Source: Prosapia bicincta
Lineage: Eukaryota; Arthropoda; Insecta; Hemiptera; Cercopidae
Direction of reading: 5' to 3'
Length of the DNA: 64,000 nt
Assembly: GCA_036971475.1 (NCBI GenBank)
Contig: JBAIZL010000006.1
Location: forward strand, 133,406,731 to 133,470,730
Shown: positions 46,719-58,702 of the stretch, one piece after another
How positions within the stretch are numbered: position 1 is the first letter of the stretch
Layout: the number at the start of each line of letters is the position of its first letter
The notes under the pieces: generated by a model
Seen by the model: the letters and a program-made list of their open reading frames with translations, nothing else
The model's database searches: none
Told to the model about the DNA's origin: nothing
Program-made: the position numbers and the translations under genes

Positions 46719-47046
46719 CTAATTTTCTATAAGAAAGTATTAGAGTACCTCTGGAGACCTTTTAAGGACCTATCGATAATCCTTTTGATATTATTGTTAA
46801 TTTTTTTATACAAACCAGTCACTTTGGTTGCAGAGTGCTTAGCTAGTCGCTTAGCGTTTACAAAGTTTACATCAGACAGTTTCATAACCTGTGAAGCCTG
46901 GAAAACTACCAAATGTTTCAAATTGTTACTTGATTTAGTTTAAATACTATGAAAGTTTTTTATTTTTTTGTGAGTAAGAGAAGAGGTGCCTTCCAAGCAA
47001 CTCAATACAAATATCTTTATATTGTATATTGAACTTAATATAATAC

Positions 47047-47080
47047 TCCTTAATTTTTTCTCCAACATGGTTCAGCTCAT
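47047..47080 (-). CDS. Candidate small internal exon
   Basis: A very good acceptor (...tttgttttgtttcag, complement at 47081-47095) is followed by E-L-N-H-V-G-E-K-I-K and a possible donor GTATTA (47041-47046). The first two bases complete a codon started by the last base of the exon at 48970-49126 (phase 1 to 1). The end is less certain: the frame stays open for another 33 codons to TAG near 46958. Confidence 0.4.
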
Positions 47081-47171
47081 CTGAAACAAAACAAATGTAT
47101 GCATTAACAAAATCATTGTTTAATTAGGATACACACTGCTTCAAAGGGGTTTTGTGATATATTAGAAGTAG

Positions 47172-47206
47172 AATAAACACACACACACTTACACACACAC
47201 ACACGC
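47172..47206. repeat. Short (AC)n microsatellite
   Basis: Interrupted AC repeat of about 35 bases. Confidence 0.9.
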
Positions 47207-48314
47207 GTTGTAACGGGTTGAAATGTTCCGTCACAATTCAATAAAAAATTGAAATAATCTCAATTTATAAAATATAATTTAACTAAATTTTCCAAGCCAT
47301 GAATATTGATCATTAAGTGTATAATTCTAAAATAAACTGTAATTGTACAAAAATCATGACTTCGGGAGTGTTTTGTGTGCTACGTAAAAATCAGGGTTCT
47401 GCAAGATTTTAAATAAACAGTTTTAAGACAAGAAAAAACGGCAAAATCCAAGTCAGACAAGCAAATCGAGGGTGGGGGAATAGAGACGATAACCGTCGCT
47501 GAGCGTTTAGGCGCTCTCTCGTAATTAGGCCACAGACCGGGAAAGGTCACAGTTTCTGCTAAATTAGCAAAAATACCAAAATGAATTTCTAGAGCATAAA
47601 CTCGAGGCCACGGAGTGCTGGAATAATGTAGTATGTCTTAATTTATGTCTAGTGAAAACTAGACATCGAAATATGAAAAATCACGGTTAAAATTTTCATT
47701 TGTCAAGAAACTGGCTTAGCCGAATTTGTCCGTTCCTGCTTCCTGGATGAACCGAATTCCAGACGATAAGAACTACCAATCTGGAAGCATAAAGTCATCT
47801 CCTAGGACCTTGGGAAGTATCATGGAAAGTGCGAGATTTGGGCAAGTCATGATTTCTATACAAATTTAGTAATTAAATAAAATTTGATCTTGAAATACGT
47901 TCCAAAGATTCAAATAAATGCTTTAAATGTGTAAAATTATAAATAATGGCTTTATTTCCTTGAAAAATAAATTAAAAAATTGAAAATTACAAAATTATTT
48001 AGTTATAAAAATGGTTATGTAAAATGTTCTAATGTTTGCAAATAGAGAAATGGTAAAGCATATGAAAAAAGATAGAATGAATATTAGGCATATTTATAAA
48101 ATAAATTCATTCATAATATCTAAGGAAATGCAGTAACGTTTGTTACAACCAGTAGTTAAATAGACTGGGAAAAAATATTTATTAATATTTAACTTGTAGA
48201 AAAATATAAATAATTTCTCAACCAGAAATTATTAAACAAAATCAATCACAAATTATTTAGTATTTTCTAAATGAGTGATAAACTTTGAAATTTAGTTTTA
48301 ATTAAAATATTTCA

Positions 48315-48318
<4 letters not shown>
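47207..48318. other. Probable intron or intergenic DNA
   Basis: Mostly AT-rich. A GC-richer patch at 47460-47600 has an open minus-strand stretch (see findings). I cannot assign it to a family. Confidence 0.35.

Positions 48319-48365
<47 letters not shown>
48319..48365. repeat. (AT)n microsatellite
   Basis: Uninterrupted AT repeat of about 46 bases. Confidence 0.95.
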
Positions 48366-48368
<3 letters not shown>

Positions 48369-48969
48369 TCATAACCTTGTAACTCAATGATTTCTGTGGT
48401 GGTAGAATTAGTAACAAATTTGGTTTAAATAATACAATATGTAAATTTATTGAATGTCATTTAACTACTGGCACAAAATAAGATCATAAATTAAATTTGA
48501 AATTTATAATAATTTATATAAACTTAGCCAACCTCCCTGCAATAAATATCAAAGTAATCTTAGTTTATTTAAGGAAAATTTAATTTATGTTTTGTTAGCT
48601 AAGGACTTTAAGATAGTACCATTTGAAAGAATATATTCAAGTTACAAAGTTCTTTATTATTAAATTCAGTTTCCAACAAAAGCCAAAAGAGTAAATGTTA
48701 TTGAATTAATCCTGTGTACAAATATAATAAATTTAATTATTTCCCAACAAGTAAATTAAAATAGTAAATTAATAAAATCAATACAATTATTAAAATCCAG
48801 CCTATTAGAGTCAGTCATATTTATTTAATAATAAATAGCTAGGAATCACTGTGCATCCTAAAGATAATCGAGCAGCCCATCCAGAGAAATTAATTAAATT
48901 AAATTATAAATTATGAGCTAGCTTAAGGACTAGTTGGTTTTGCTTTAAAGCCCAGGAGTTGATACTCAC

Positions 48970-49126
48970 TGGCAGGTTTTACCATATGAAACACAGGACC
49001 TCTTTTAGGAGGATATGGGAAGACTTTATCTTGCACGGACCTCACTAAAGCAGGAGCATGGTGGAGAGAGGTTTTCAAAGCATGGTAAGGCAAATTTATG
49101 ATGTGATAAATTTTATGTGTTTTCAG
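48970..49126 (-). CDS. Candidate exon of an unrecognised host gene
   Basis: Minus strand: acceptor ...aatttatgtcag, then 52 open codons (L-K-T-H-K-I-Y-H-I-I-N-L-P-Y-H at the start; F-P-Y-P-P-K-R-G-P-V-F-H-M-V-K-P-A at the end) and one extra base before the consensus donor GTGAGT (complement at 48964-48969). GC content is higher than the surroundings and codons are balanced. It is the best-supported exon here because both splice signals, the open frame and the phase to the next exon agree. I do not recognise the protein. Upstream exons would lie beyond 49127. Confidence 0.55.
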
Positions 49127-49313
49127 CTGACATAAATTAGACCATATGACAGATCACTGACCTTACCATGACTTTAAATACACTTTATAGGCAACGTTCC
49201 CAGGGTATACTTATTAGATGGAATTTTAAATACTTGCTCATGTAACTAGGTGTAGGCAACTTTCGACAGGTAGCAGGTTGAGGTTGTATATGGGACGAGG
49301 TGAAGGACCGTTG

Positions 49314-49492
<179 letters not shown>

Positions 49493-50019
49493 CCCATACA
49501 CTGACAGAAAGTCAATAGCAAGTAAATCCAAACATATTTACCAATAGCTCTAGAGACGAATATTTGGACTTTTGATATTCAGAATTCCTAGATGTTATAA
49601 CTTTTGGATCAGGTGTGACTGTTAGCAACTTTAAATTCACATTATAATTAATTCATTTAATAAATATATAACACTTGTTAAATATATATCACACTTGTGA
49701 GTGTATATCTAAAAATATATGTGGTATAATTTGGTTATATTTTCAGGTTTGTAGAATGCTTTTGTTTATTTTACTAAAGTTGTACAGTTGTTAAACACTG
49801 TGTTGTAAAATTCCTCAGCTCAATGCATTGATTGTCCAAGTCTAGGTAGGTCTATACATCGCCACGCTTACCTGTACGTATGTTATATAGGTAACAATTT
49901 TCTGGTATTATGTTAGAAACAATTGTTGTTAAAAAATATACAATTCATGATTTTCCTCACTTATGACTTTTGTGTAGACTCTACATTGCCTTATATTTTT
50001 ATTAGTGAAATGTGTATAT

Positions 50020-51955
50020 ATTAAGCTTCTATAACATGCAACAACTATTTTTTAGCACTGAATGAACAAATTCATACTGTCAAAAATCAAGTCACTGTAA
50101 AATTCTGCATTTCATTTGTGCTTGCACTTTGATGACAAATATGACACTTTGATGACAGAGACTTTGTAGCCGTGATTGTTTGTTGTAAGGGACAGGGTGT
50201 TGTGGCCGCAATAACACAGGTTCGATTCCTAGGTGTCGAACTATATTTCTTAGGTTTGAAAATAAAATGTTGCTTTGACCAGGAATCTACACCGTGTCCT
50301 CACCAATTTATGAACATGGCTACAGAGCCCCTAATGATTGTTAGTATATCCGTAGAGGTTTTATAGTGCACTCTAGCAGGGATATTAAACTAAAGTTTAC
50401 ATATTTTTGAAATCAAACTCAAGTATACCTTATTACTCCTAACAATATTACAATAAAGAATAACGTCTTCTAATACTTTTTTATTCCTTCAGGAATATAT
50501 GTTGTTTCTCTAAAATATGAATTCGAGGCCACTGACTTCGCTATAATCTCGATTTGCTGAGTCGCTTGAAACACTAATCCGCAACGGGTTAATAGACCCA
50601 TAGTTACTCTGCAATGCTTACCCACAATAAAAATATATCTTCTAATAGTTTATTATTCCTTCACTAATATGGGTTGTATTCCTCTAAAATATGAATTCTC
50701 TAATAATCTCGATTCGCTGAGTCGCTTGAAACACAAATCCGCAACGGGTTAATAGACCCATAGTTACTCTGCAATGCTTACCCACAATAAAAATAACATC
50801 TTCTAATAGTTTATTATTCCTTCACTAATATGGGTTGTATTCCTCTACAAATATGAATACGAGGCCACTGAATTCGCAAATTATCTGAATTTGCTGGATT
50901 GCTTGAAACACAAATCCGCAAGGGTTAAGAGACCCATAGTTACTCTGCAATGCTTACCCATGCTTCTGGAATATCACAGATTGAAGTTGAGCATTCATTT
51001 TTATTAACACTGCCTTCTACATTGTGACTTTGTCCGGAACCAGTGTTGCTAGACAAACCCTGTTAATATAAGGCATTTACTAGGTTTCTTCGCAAATAGC
51101 TATTTACTCCACCTAACTCGGACAGGCAGTATATTTTTAAATGCTGACTCACTGCGAAATTAAACCGGTTACAAAAGGAATTTATCCAAAATAATATTAA
51201 CAGTATCAAAACAAATGATGGAGTGTGTGCCAAAATACAAATGCTTTTTGTTTTACTTTTTTGCCTTTATTATTATTTTTTTCAAATTATTATCATGTAC
51301 AAGAAATGAGAAATTTGTGCTTTTCTCTACTCCTTAGCGATCGTGTTCTTACATTTTTGAAAGTTTTCCTTTGAGGTGCTAACCATGTGATATTACAGCT
51401 AACAACTTTATTATAAAATGTAGTACATTGTTAAGAATTAGTGAGAAAAATTGCAGAATACAACTTCATCAATTTCGAAATTAGTAAAAAAAAGGAAACA
51501 TGTGGATTTCTCAAAGTTTTTTACACAAATAATCTTGTTGAAATTATGAGTACAACTGTGCTCAAAATGACTTCGGGATAATTTAATTCTAATCTTGGGC
51601 CTGAACGTTTTGTTTCATTTTGTTTATTACTGTTGTGTAATCTTATAATTGTGTAGATTTTTTAAAAGTTGTACAACAAAATACAATACAGCTCTCGTGT
51701 TTCAATTGGTTTAAAAGTAACATTCAACAATAATGTTAACTCTAAATATTTATTTAAGAATTCATTTTTTTCTGACATTTGTTAAAATCCTTGAAAAATT
51801 CCAAGTTATAAAAATTTTCATATTCATCAAGTCATCAAAGTGTAAACACAAATGAAACACAGAATTTTACAGTGACTTGATTTTTGACAGTTTGAATCTG
51901 TTTTTAATACATTCAGTGCTAAAAAATAGTGGTAGCATGTTATATAAGCTTAAGT
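50020..51955. mobile_element. Unclassified element bounded by ~120-bp inverted repeats
   Basis: 50020-50140 is repeated in inverted form at 51840-51955. Shared blocks include 'attttttagcactgaatg', 'ctgtcaaaaatcaagtcact', 'gtaaaattctg' with 'tttcatttgtg', and 'actttgatgac'. Between them lie a three-copy tandem repeat and AT-rich DNA with no transposase. This looks like a non-autonomous DNA transposon or a foldback element. Exact ends and a target duplication are not clear. Confidence 0.5.
50457..50960 (+). repeat. Three tandem copies of a ~161-172-bp unit
   Basis: The phrase 'tcttctaata' recurs at 50466, 50638 and 50799. Each unit carries 'gctgagtcgcttgaaacac' or a close variant, 'aatccgcaacgggttaa' (the third has 'aatccgcaagggttaa') and 'catagttactctgcaatgct'. 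The third copy is the most diverged. Confidence 0.9.
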
Positions 51956-51957
51956 TA

Positions 51958-52832
51958 GAGGAGACCCGGGCAAAGTGGATAACTTTTTTAAAACAGGTGA
52001 CAAATTTTGAATGAAGTCAAAAAAAATTTTTGATGGTGTTAAATATCATCTAACATACATAAACTATTGGTAGGAAAATAGTTATTTACTAAACTAAAGC
52101 AGTGATGTAAATAAATTAATTATATATAAATGTCAATTATTCGCTTTGCCGAGGTACCCTGGGCAAAGTGAACAATGTAACCAAGGCAAAGTGAATTTTG
52201 TACTCATTAACCTGGAAAAGAAAAAATGTTGTTATAAAATGCACACACGCTCAAATTATGTCCATAACATTTAATTTTACATAATAACTCTTATTTTTAG
52301 TGTATACATTATGCCAAAGAATTTAAAAAAAATATACACTCTTTCAATTTTCAACATTAAGTTGAATCAAAAGAAATTATATAAATTATATTGTTCGTCA
52401 ACTTTAACTGCCAAGACATAGGTCAACCAGAGGTGGCCGTCGTATTTTCCTTGGCCAGTTAATTTTTATCTTTTAAAATTGTGAGTTTTTTCTTATTATT
52501 GACAACTGGTATTGTTTTTTTCTTTTTAAGGCTTTTTTAAATATAGTTTCTTGCAAAGACTGGCAAAAGGAATATTGTAAGATTTTGATGACCCTGAAAT
52601 GGAATTGGAACCATCTTCAAATGATTTTAATCTTTCTTCAGACCATCCAGCTTGGCTGGTCATCCTTTCATATTTCTATACCAACTGAAAACCAAATTTG
52701 GTTTCATTTTCCATTTTAAATAATTTATTTGCTAGTTTTGTCATGTGATGAATGAAGAATACATGCATAAAATATACCAGTGCTAAGTGAATAGCCATCC
52801 ACTTTGCCCTATTCACTTTGCCCGGCCTGCAC
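51958..52832. mobile_element. MITE-like element with TA target site
   Basis: Ends are near-inverted: GACCCGGGCAAAGTGGATA on the left (about 51963-51981) and, read inverted from the right, GGCCGGGCAAAGTGAATA (about 52809-52826). A TA dinucleotide flanks each side (51956-51957 and 52833-52834). The GGCAAAGTG motif recurs inside near 52170 and 52190. No transposase frame is convincing. Size and TA sites suggest a Tc1/mariner/pogo-driven non-autonomous element. Confidence 0.5.
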
Positions 52833-52885
52833 TATTTTTAAAAAGAAGTTCTGAAATAACCCACAATCGACAAACTGGTTATATA

Positions 52886-53205
52886 GTTCATGCATTTTTT
52901 TAGAGCATATATTTCATAATTGCGATTGCACCTAAATTACTAATATTAGATCAATTCTGCAAACACAATGCAAATCTATGTTCGATTCTGCGTTCTTTAA
53001 GCTAATTAAATGAGAAATTCATTTTTTGTAGAAATCGCAAAATCCATGAACGTTCATGCATTTTTTAGAGCAAATATATGATAACTGCGATAGCACTTAA
53101 TTTACTAATATGAGATCAATTCTGTGAACACAATGCGAATCTATGTTCGATTCTGCGTTATTTAAGCTATTTAAATGAGAAATCCATTTTTTGTCCATTA
53201 TTAAA
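52886..53205 (+). repeat. Two direct repeats of ~166 bp
   Basis: 'gttcatgcattttttt' (52886) and 'gttcatgcatttttt' (53052) begin two units sharing 'gatcaattctg', 'aacacaatgc', 'aatctatgttcgattctgcg' and 'aaatgagaaat', about 88% alike by eye. They lie between the MITE-like element and BEL-2. Confidence 0.8.
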
Positions 53206-53256
53206 ATAACAATATTTAACATTTATAATAAATTAACAACGTATTAAAGTCATTAC

Positions 53257-53313
53257 TTGGCGGCGGGTTTAAAATAAAAGAAATGAATCTATATTAATTT
53301 TAAATACGTAACA
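53257..53313 (-). repeat. BEL-2 copy A 3' LTR remnant (57 bp)
   Basis: Matches the first 57 bases of the 400-bp LTR at 59126-59525 (TGTTACGTATTT... reading minus), then breaks off into unrelated sequence. The 3' LTR of copy A is thus truncated after 57 bases. Confidence 0.75.
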
Positions 53314-53456
53314 TACCGGGGGCCTTGAATCCTTCTAGGATTCAAAGAGAACTAACACAAATATAATATTTTGAGAGTTTATAAAAATAAAAAGTTCATA
53401 AAGGAAAATAAAAATATCTCTTTTACAAAAAGTGAGCGCACTATGGCGCAAGTTCA

Positions 53457-54410
53457 TTATGAGCGTAGAGGTAGAGGAAAAACCTTGTGAGCAGGTCTTG
53501 TCAAGGTTCCCTGCTTTGTCTTCAAATGAACCACTCTTACTACACCATCCTTTCCTGGAGAAACACTACTTATCCTAGCCAGAGGCCATGCGAGAGGTGG
53601 TGCAGGTTGATGCACTAACACGAGGTCGCCGACGCGCAGGTTGACAGTTGGCACGTTCCACTTCCCCCGTTGCTGAAGAGTATGGATATATTCTAGATGC
53701 CATCTCTTCCAAATACGCTGGTGAAAGGCCTTGATTAGTTGCCAGTGCTCGAGTCGGTTGGCAGGAACGTTGAAAAGATCCTCTTCTGGAACTGATACCA
53801 ATGAAGATCCTATTAAGAAGTGACCCGGGGTGGGTGCATTGAGGTCTGAGGCGTTGTTTGACAGAGGTGTGAGAGGTCTCGAATTCAAAATAGCCTCTAC
53901 TTGAGTTGTGAGAGTGGAAAATTCACATAGAGTTAAAATATGTTCACCGATGACACGTCGGAGGTGATGTTTTGCACTCTTGATTGCTGCTTCCCAAAGA
54001 CCACCTTGATGAGGAGCTGCAGGCGGGTTAAAATGAAAGTTGATATTGTGTTGTGATGAGAATTCAGCAAGAGGGGTTCGGCCTGAAGAGATGATGAGAT
54101 TTTGTAAAGCATTATTCGCTCCAACGAAATTCGTTCCACAGTCAGAATAAATATTTGTGCAAAGATATTTGTGTCGTCTAGATACAAATCGGGTGAGAGC
54201 GGCAATAAACCCATCTGTCGACAGGTCCGATACTACTTCAATGTGTACAGCCTTTGTCACAAGGCAAACAAAGATACAAATATATGCTTTGGTCAAGCGA
54301 ATCGAGCGCAAATTGTGCATTTTGATGTTAAAAGGACCTCCGTAGTCAATTCCGGTGTTGAGAAACGGACGAGAAGGAGTTAATCTTGCTTTTGGTAAAT
54401 CACCCATGAG
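53457..54410 (-). pseudogene. pol: BEL-2 copy A pol: integrase core and C-terminus
   Basis: Minus-strand frame with G-I-D-Y-G-G-P-F (first Asp near 54344), I-Y-S-D-C-G-T-N-F-V-G-A (second Asp near 54140) and G-G-L-W-E-A-A-I-K-S (Glu near 53990): all three integrase catalytic residues are present. The conserved P-G-H-F-L-I-G block, W-K-R-W-H-L-E-Y-I-H and a final R-P-A-H-K-V-F-P-L-P-L segment complete the C-terminus. Copy A has four extra residues (R-R-H-K-Y-L versus R-R-G-L) before the second Asp. The start shown is arbitrary, because the frame is cut off from upstream pol by frameshifts. Confidence 0.85.
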
Positions 54411-54668
54411 CGGAGATTTATTGTGAGGCTTGTGTCAAAAACATACAACACATTGAAAAATGCGAGAGCGTATTACACTTCGGGCCGAGAGTATCCACAC
54501 ATCCTGTGCAAGAAGTGATTGAGTCAATTGAGCGCCCGAGTGTAAGTATTTTCGATGATAAAAATCAATAAGAAATTGACGACATGATGTCGTTTGGGCA
54601 AAATCACAGGATGTTGCACATCCGTAGGAAGTTTTAAAGCGTAGAGACGTCCTCCCACTCGTAGGATA
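54411..54668 (-). pseudogene. pol: BEL-2 copy A pol: frameshifted integrase zinc region
   Basis: Links the two longer frames. Homology to copy B (60600-60870) is continuous, but single-base and 9-bp indels (an extra A near 54457, a TCAATTGAG duplication near 54525, an extra base near 54678) break the frame. The L-P-K-R-H-H motif of the H2C2 module is still visible. Confidence 0.7.
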
Positions 54669-56105
54669 TCATCCTTTTTCGAGAAAGGGAGAGAGTCGAC
54701 GGAGTTGTGACGAGGCAGGTGTAGTTGGATCCTTCTTCATGGCAACGATGTAGTCTCTGAACGCTGATTCTTGAACCATCTTGAAAATTGCCAGTCTTGA
54801 CGCTCTCATTTCCAGAGTGTTGAGAGGACCATCGAGCTTTCTGGAATGACGAGCGTTATGAGTAAATCGCAAAATATAAGCCATCACACGCTGGAGTCGG
54901 CTAAAGTGAGAAAACTGAGTGAGGAGCTCCCATTCATGAGGAGCAGTTGATATGAGAGATATAGGTGAAATGGGTTTCTCTTCTCCTGTGTCAGTAAGTT
55001 TTGCAGGCATAAAATGAGATACAGGCCAGTTATCATTAGATTTTTGTAGCCAAAGGGGGCCGTACCACCATAATGAGTGCTGTGGTAAATCTTTAGGAAG
55101 TAACCCACGCGACGCGCAATCAGCAGGATTATCTTCACTCGCTACGTGTCTCCAGTAATGAGAAGGCAGTAATTCTTGTATCTGGGCTACCCGGTTGGCG
55201 ACAAACGTCTTCAATCGATGAAGAGGTGTTTGTAACCATGTCAGTGTTACTGTCGAATCACACCATAGAAATACAGAAGAAAATTCCACCCTTTTTTCAA
55301 AAAGAGAGATAACATATCCCACTAGTTGGGCGAGTAAATGAGCTGCACTTAGCTCTAATCGAGGTACCGTGAGCCTTTTCAGAGGGGCTACCCGAGTCTT
55401 CGATATTGCTTGCCGAATTAACACAGAGTCGTCGCTAAGTTGGCGTCTCAAGTAAACGACGACGGCATAACCGTTCTCAGAAGCATCTGAGAAACCGTGT
55501 AACTTAAAGTTTCTCGAGTTTGTTATTCGTAATGCACGAGGAATTACAATTTCTCGTAGAGTATTAGCCGAGTCTGTAAAGGTTTGCCATAATTTCAATT
55601 GTTCAGATGGAAGTGGTTCATCCCAATTCAATCCTTTGATCCAGAGTAGTTGCATAAAACGTTTGGCCCACATAACAATGGGTGAGAGAAATCCACAAGG
55701 GTCGTAAATCTGGGCAATGATACCGAGAATTTGAAGTTTAGTCCTGGAATTGTGAGGAAAATTCAAATTATAGGTAAACGTATCGGTAGAGGGTGACCAA
55801 TGAAGACTTAATATAGTGAAATGTGGTTGTTTACTGCCTTGAAGGAATACAGGGGTCTCTAAATGAGCATCAGGAAGATCTTGCAGCAGTTGACTGGAGT
55901 TAGATGTCCATTTGCGTAGTTCAAAGCCTCCGCGAGCCAGGAGCGAGATGAGTTGCTTACGGAGGCTCAAAGCCTTTTCTTCAGAGTCAGCTCCAGAGAT
56001 GATGTCATCTATGAACGTCTGCGTGCGTAGAATATTTGCAGCTTCAGGATAGGAGTCACCTTCGTCTGCAGCGAGCTGATGTAAGGTTCTAATGGTGAAC
56101 AATTC
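54669..56105 (-). pseudogene. pol: BEL-2 copy A pol: RT end and RNase H
   Basis: Begins downstream of a frameshift and carries the RT catalytic F-I-D-D (about 56004-56015). RNase H motifs follow: G-F-S-D-A-S-E-N-G (about 55475-55500), P-R-L-E-L-S-A (about 55350), W-C-D-S-T-V-T (about 55245-55265) and D-N-P-A-D-C-A-S-R-G (about 55105-55135). It ends at the frameshift after L-S-P-F-L. Compared with copy B there is no internal stop here. Confidence 0.85.
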
Positions 56106-58702
56106 ACTCCGTAAGTCACTGTCGTGAGCTTGTAGATTAAAGAGGGCTGATCTAGACTTTCACGCCATAAGATCATCTGATAGCACTGGTCATCAGGGTG
56201 CATTTTTACCTGTCTATACATTTGACGAATGTCACAAGAAAAAACAACGTTATGAATCCGAAAATTTAGTAATAAATCACAAATATTCGTTTGCATCTTT
56301 TTGCCTGTTAATAAAATATTATTAAGAGAAATACCATTAGAGGTTTCAGAACTAGAATCAAATACAGTACGTAAACGAGTTGTGCTGCTAGACTCCTTTA
56401 AAACACCATGGTGAGGAAGGAAGTAATGAGGTACAGTTAGATCAGTATTATGAGCGTAGATCATGTGACCATAGGCTAAGTAGTCAGCCATAAAATCAGT
56501 ATATAGGGATTTAAATTGAGGTTGAGCACTAAATTTCTTTTCTAGAGAGTGCAGTCTTTTTTCTGCATTTAAACGAGATTGACCCAGAGGAGGATGTTCA
56601 GTCTTGAATGGTAGTCGGACGCAATATCGGCCAGATTGGTCCCGAGTATGAGTGGCGAGAAAGTGATCTTCACATAATGTATCTTCTTGAGACAGCTTAG
56701 ACACAGCAGGGGGCTCTTCCTGTTGCCAAAACCTTTGTAGTGAGTCGTGAAGGTCAATGTCGTTGACAACTAGAAGTGTAGTTGATAATTGAGAGCTGGA
56801 GTTACTATGAGGTTCACTGCCAGATAGACATGGTGCGTTACCCATTACTAAAAAGCCAAAGTGTGTGCCTATTAGCCTGGGTAAACCAGGTCCGAGGTTA
56901 TAAGATTCTTGAGTAAGTATGAGTGGAAATAAAGCTCCACCAAGAAGAACGTCTATGCCTCCTGGCAAGTGAAACGTAGGGTCTGCCAAAACATAAGGAC
57001 GAACCTTGGAAAGAACTTCAGAGTCTACTTGTATGCTTGGTAGATTAACACAAATTTTTTCCAATATTAAAAATCTTTCATTAATTGAAATAACCTTGCC
57101 CCCAAGAGTTTCAACAGCAACTGAGGTGAGACCTTTTGAGCGTAAGGGTACCTGAGACAATCCTACCACACTATGAGTGGTCTTAGTACGAGGAGCACAC
57201 AATAATTGAGCAGCACGCTCGGTGAGAAAACAAGATTGACTGCCAGAGTCAACAAGAGCACGAAATACATGAGTAATACCGTTAGACGAGGTAAGCTTAA
57301 CAAGTAGAGTGCCTAAGAGAACAGTATTAGAGATTTGAGACGTAATCTGCTTTTCTTGACAGGTCATAGTGATTGGAGAAGGGGTTATTTCCTGTTGAAG
57401 TGTCGGAGAGTCTTGACGCGAAGTTTGAGGTGTGGTCCGTTGCTGCGTAGAGTATTTTTCAAAATGTAATAATGTATGATGATTTTTGTGGCATTTGTAG
57501 CAACTAAACTTTGACCTACAGTCGTTAAGATGGTGAGTACCTAAGCATGAGGTACAACGCCCCTTTTCCTTTACAATTTTGAGACGGGATTTGGCGTCCT
57601 GACTCTTGAAGTCCGGACACGAATATAGCTTATGGTCAATTTTATTGCATATAAAGCATGGATGAGGTTTAACTTTAATGGAGGAGCCTTCTCCATAATT
57701 GTAGGACATCAGTGATACTTTTTGTTTAAAGTATTTATTTTGGGAACCAGAGGGGGTGCGTGATCCAGACGAGGAGGGTTTCGAGGTGAAAGGAGAATGA
57801 AGATTGGCATCTTCAACTTCATTACATTCTTTACTTAAAAACTTAATAATTTCCTCTGCATCAGGTATTGTAGTGGAGTCAACTCTCTCTTGAGTAACAC
57901 TTGATGAACGGAAGTTTTCAAAACGGTTCCTAAGTTCACTATCCATTTTTCGTAAAAGCATAGCAGATAACAAAGGATTTTTACTAGTGATATCGATGTC
58001 AAGACCTTTAAGAGCTTGTATATTTTCTGAGTATAAATCTACAAAATTTCTCATTTGTTTAGGCGTGTTGTTTACAGAGGGCAAATCTAAAATTTGATTG
58101 AGGTGTAAAGTAACTAACCGCCTCGGCGAGTGATATCTTTCTTTTAATAAGTCATAGGCCACTTTATAGTTAGCGTCAGAAATAGGGAGAGATTTAATTA
58201 AATTTAGCGGTTCTCCTGAGATAACGCTCAATAAATATTGAAGTTTAGAAACTGCTGGTAACGATGCATTTTCATGAATGCTAGCGTTAAATATATTAAT
58301 GAATGACATCCATTCGAGAACTTCACCATCGAAATGCTTGAGTTCAAGCTTAGGCAGTCGTATATGTAATTGAGGAGTAACTATTTCACATTTAGGCCTT
58401 GTTGATGACATCTTACTTTCTATCGAATATACGGTAGAATTAATATAATCGACTAACTCGTTGATGCTGTTAAGAGGAGCGTAGTTGGGTTGAAAATTCG
58501 GGTTAGCCTGTATTTCTAGTTCATGATAAATGTCTAAAATATCAGAAAATTCTTCACGAAGCCTATTTATAGATTTAGCGCGCACCAACAATTTTTGCAG
58601 GATTGACTTATCAGATGTTTTTTTTGTTAGATCGAAAATCTCTTGAATTTGACTAAATATATTGTCTTTCTTAGATTTAATAACTGCCAAAGATTTTGCC
58701 AT
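56009..58702 (-). pseudogene. gag-pol: BEL-2 copy A gag-protease-RT fusion frame (897 codons)
   Basis: Starts at the ATG complementary to 58700-58702 (M-A-K-S-L). The gag region has L-K-H-F-D-G...W-M-S-F followed by H-S-P-R-R-L, the DUF1759 pattern. Three zinc-knuckle-like motifs follow (C-X2-C-X4-H-X4-C; C-X2-C-X3-H-X4-C; C-X2-C-X3-H-X4-H, about 57475-57660). Protease is L-V-D-S-G-S-Q (Asp at 57248-57250). RT fingers and palm follow to T-Y-G-V-N-C-S-P near 56110, where the frame shifts. Gag and pol are one frame with no stop between, unlike BEL-1. The same frameshift is present in copy B, so it predates the duplication or belongs to the source copy. Confidence 0.9.

Noticed and set aside
50172..50366. 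64-codon plus-strand frame
   Set aside because: Sits inside the inverted-repeat-bounded element and overlaps the B-box motif; no recognisable protein.
56569..56769. Overlapping minus-strand frames inside BEL-2 pol (and mirror in copy B)
   Set aside because: Alternative frames of RT with no domain of their own.
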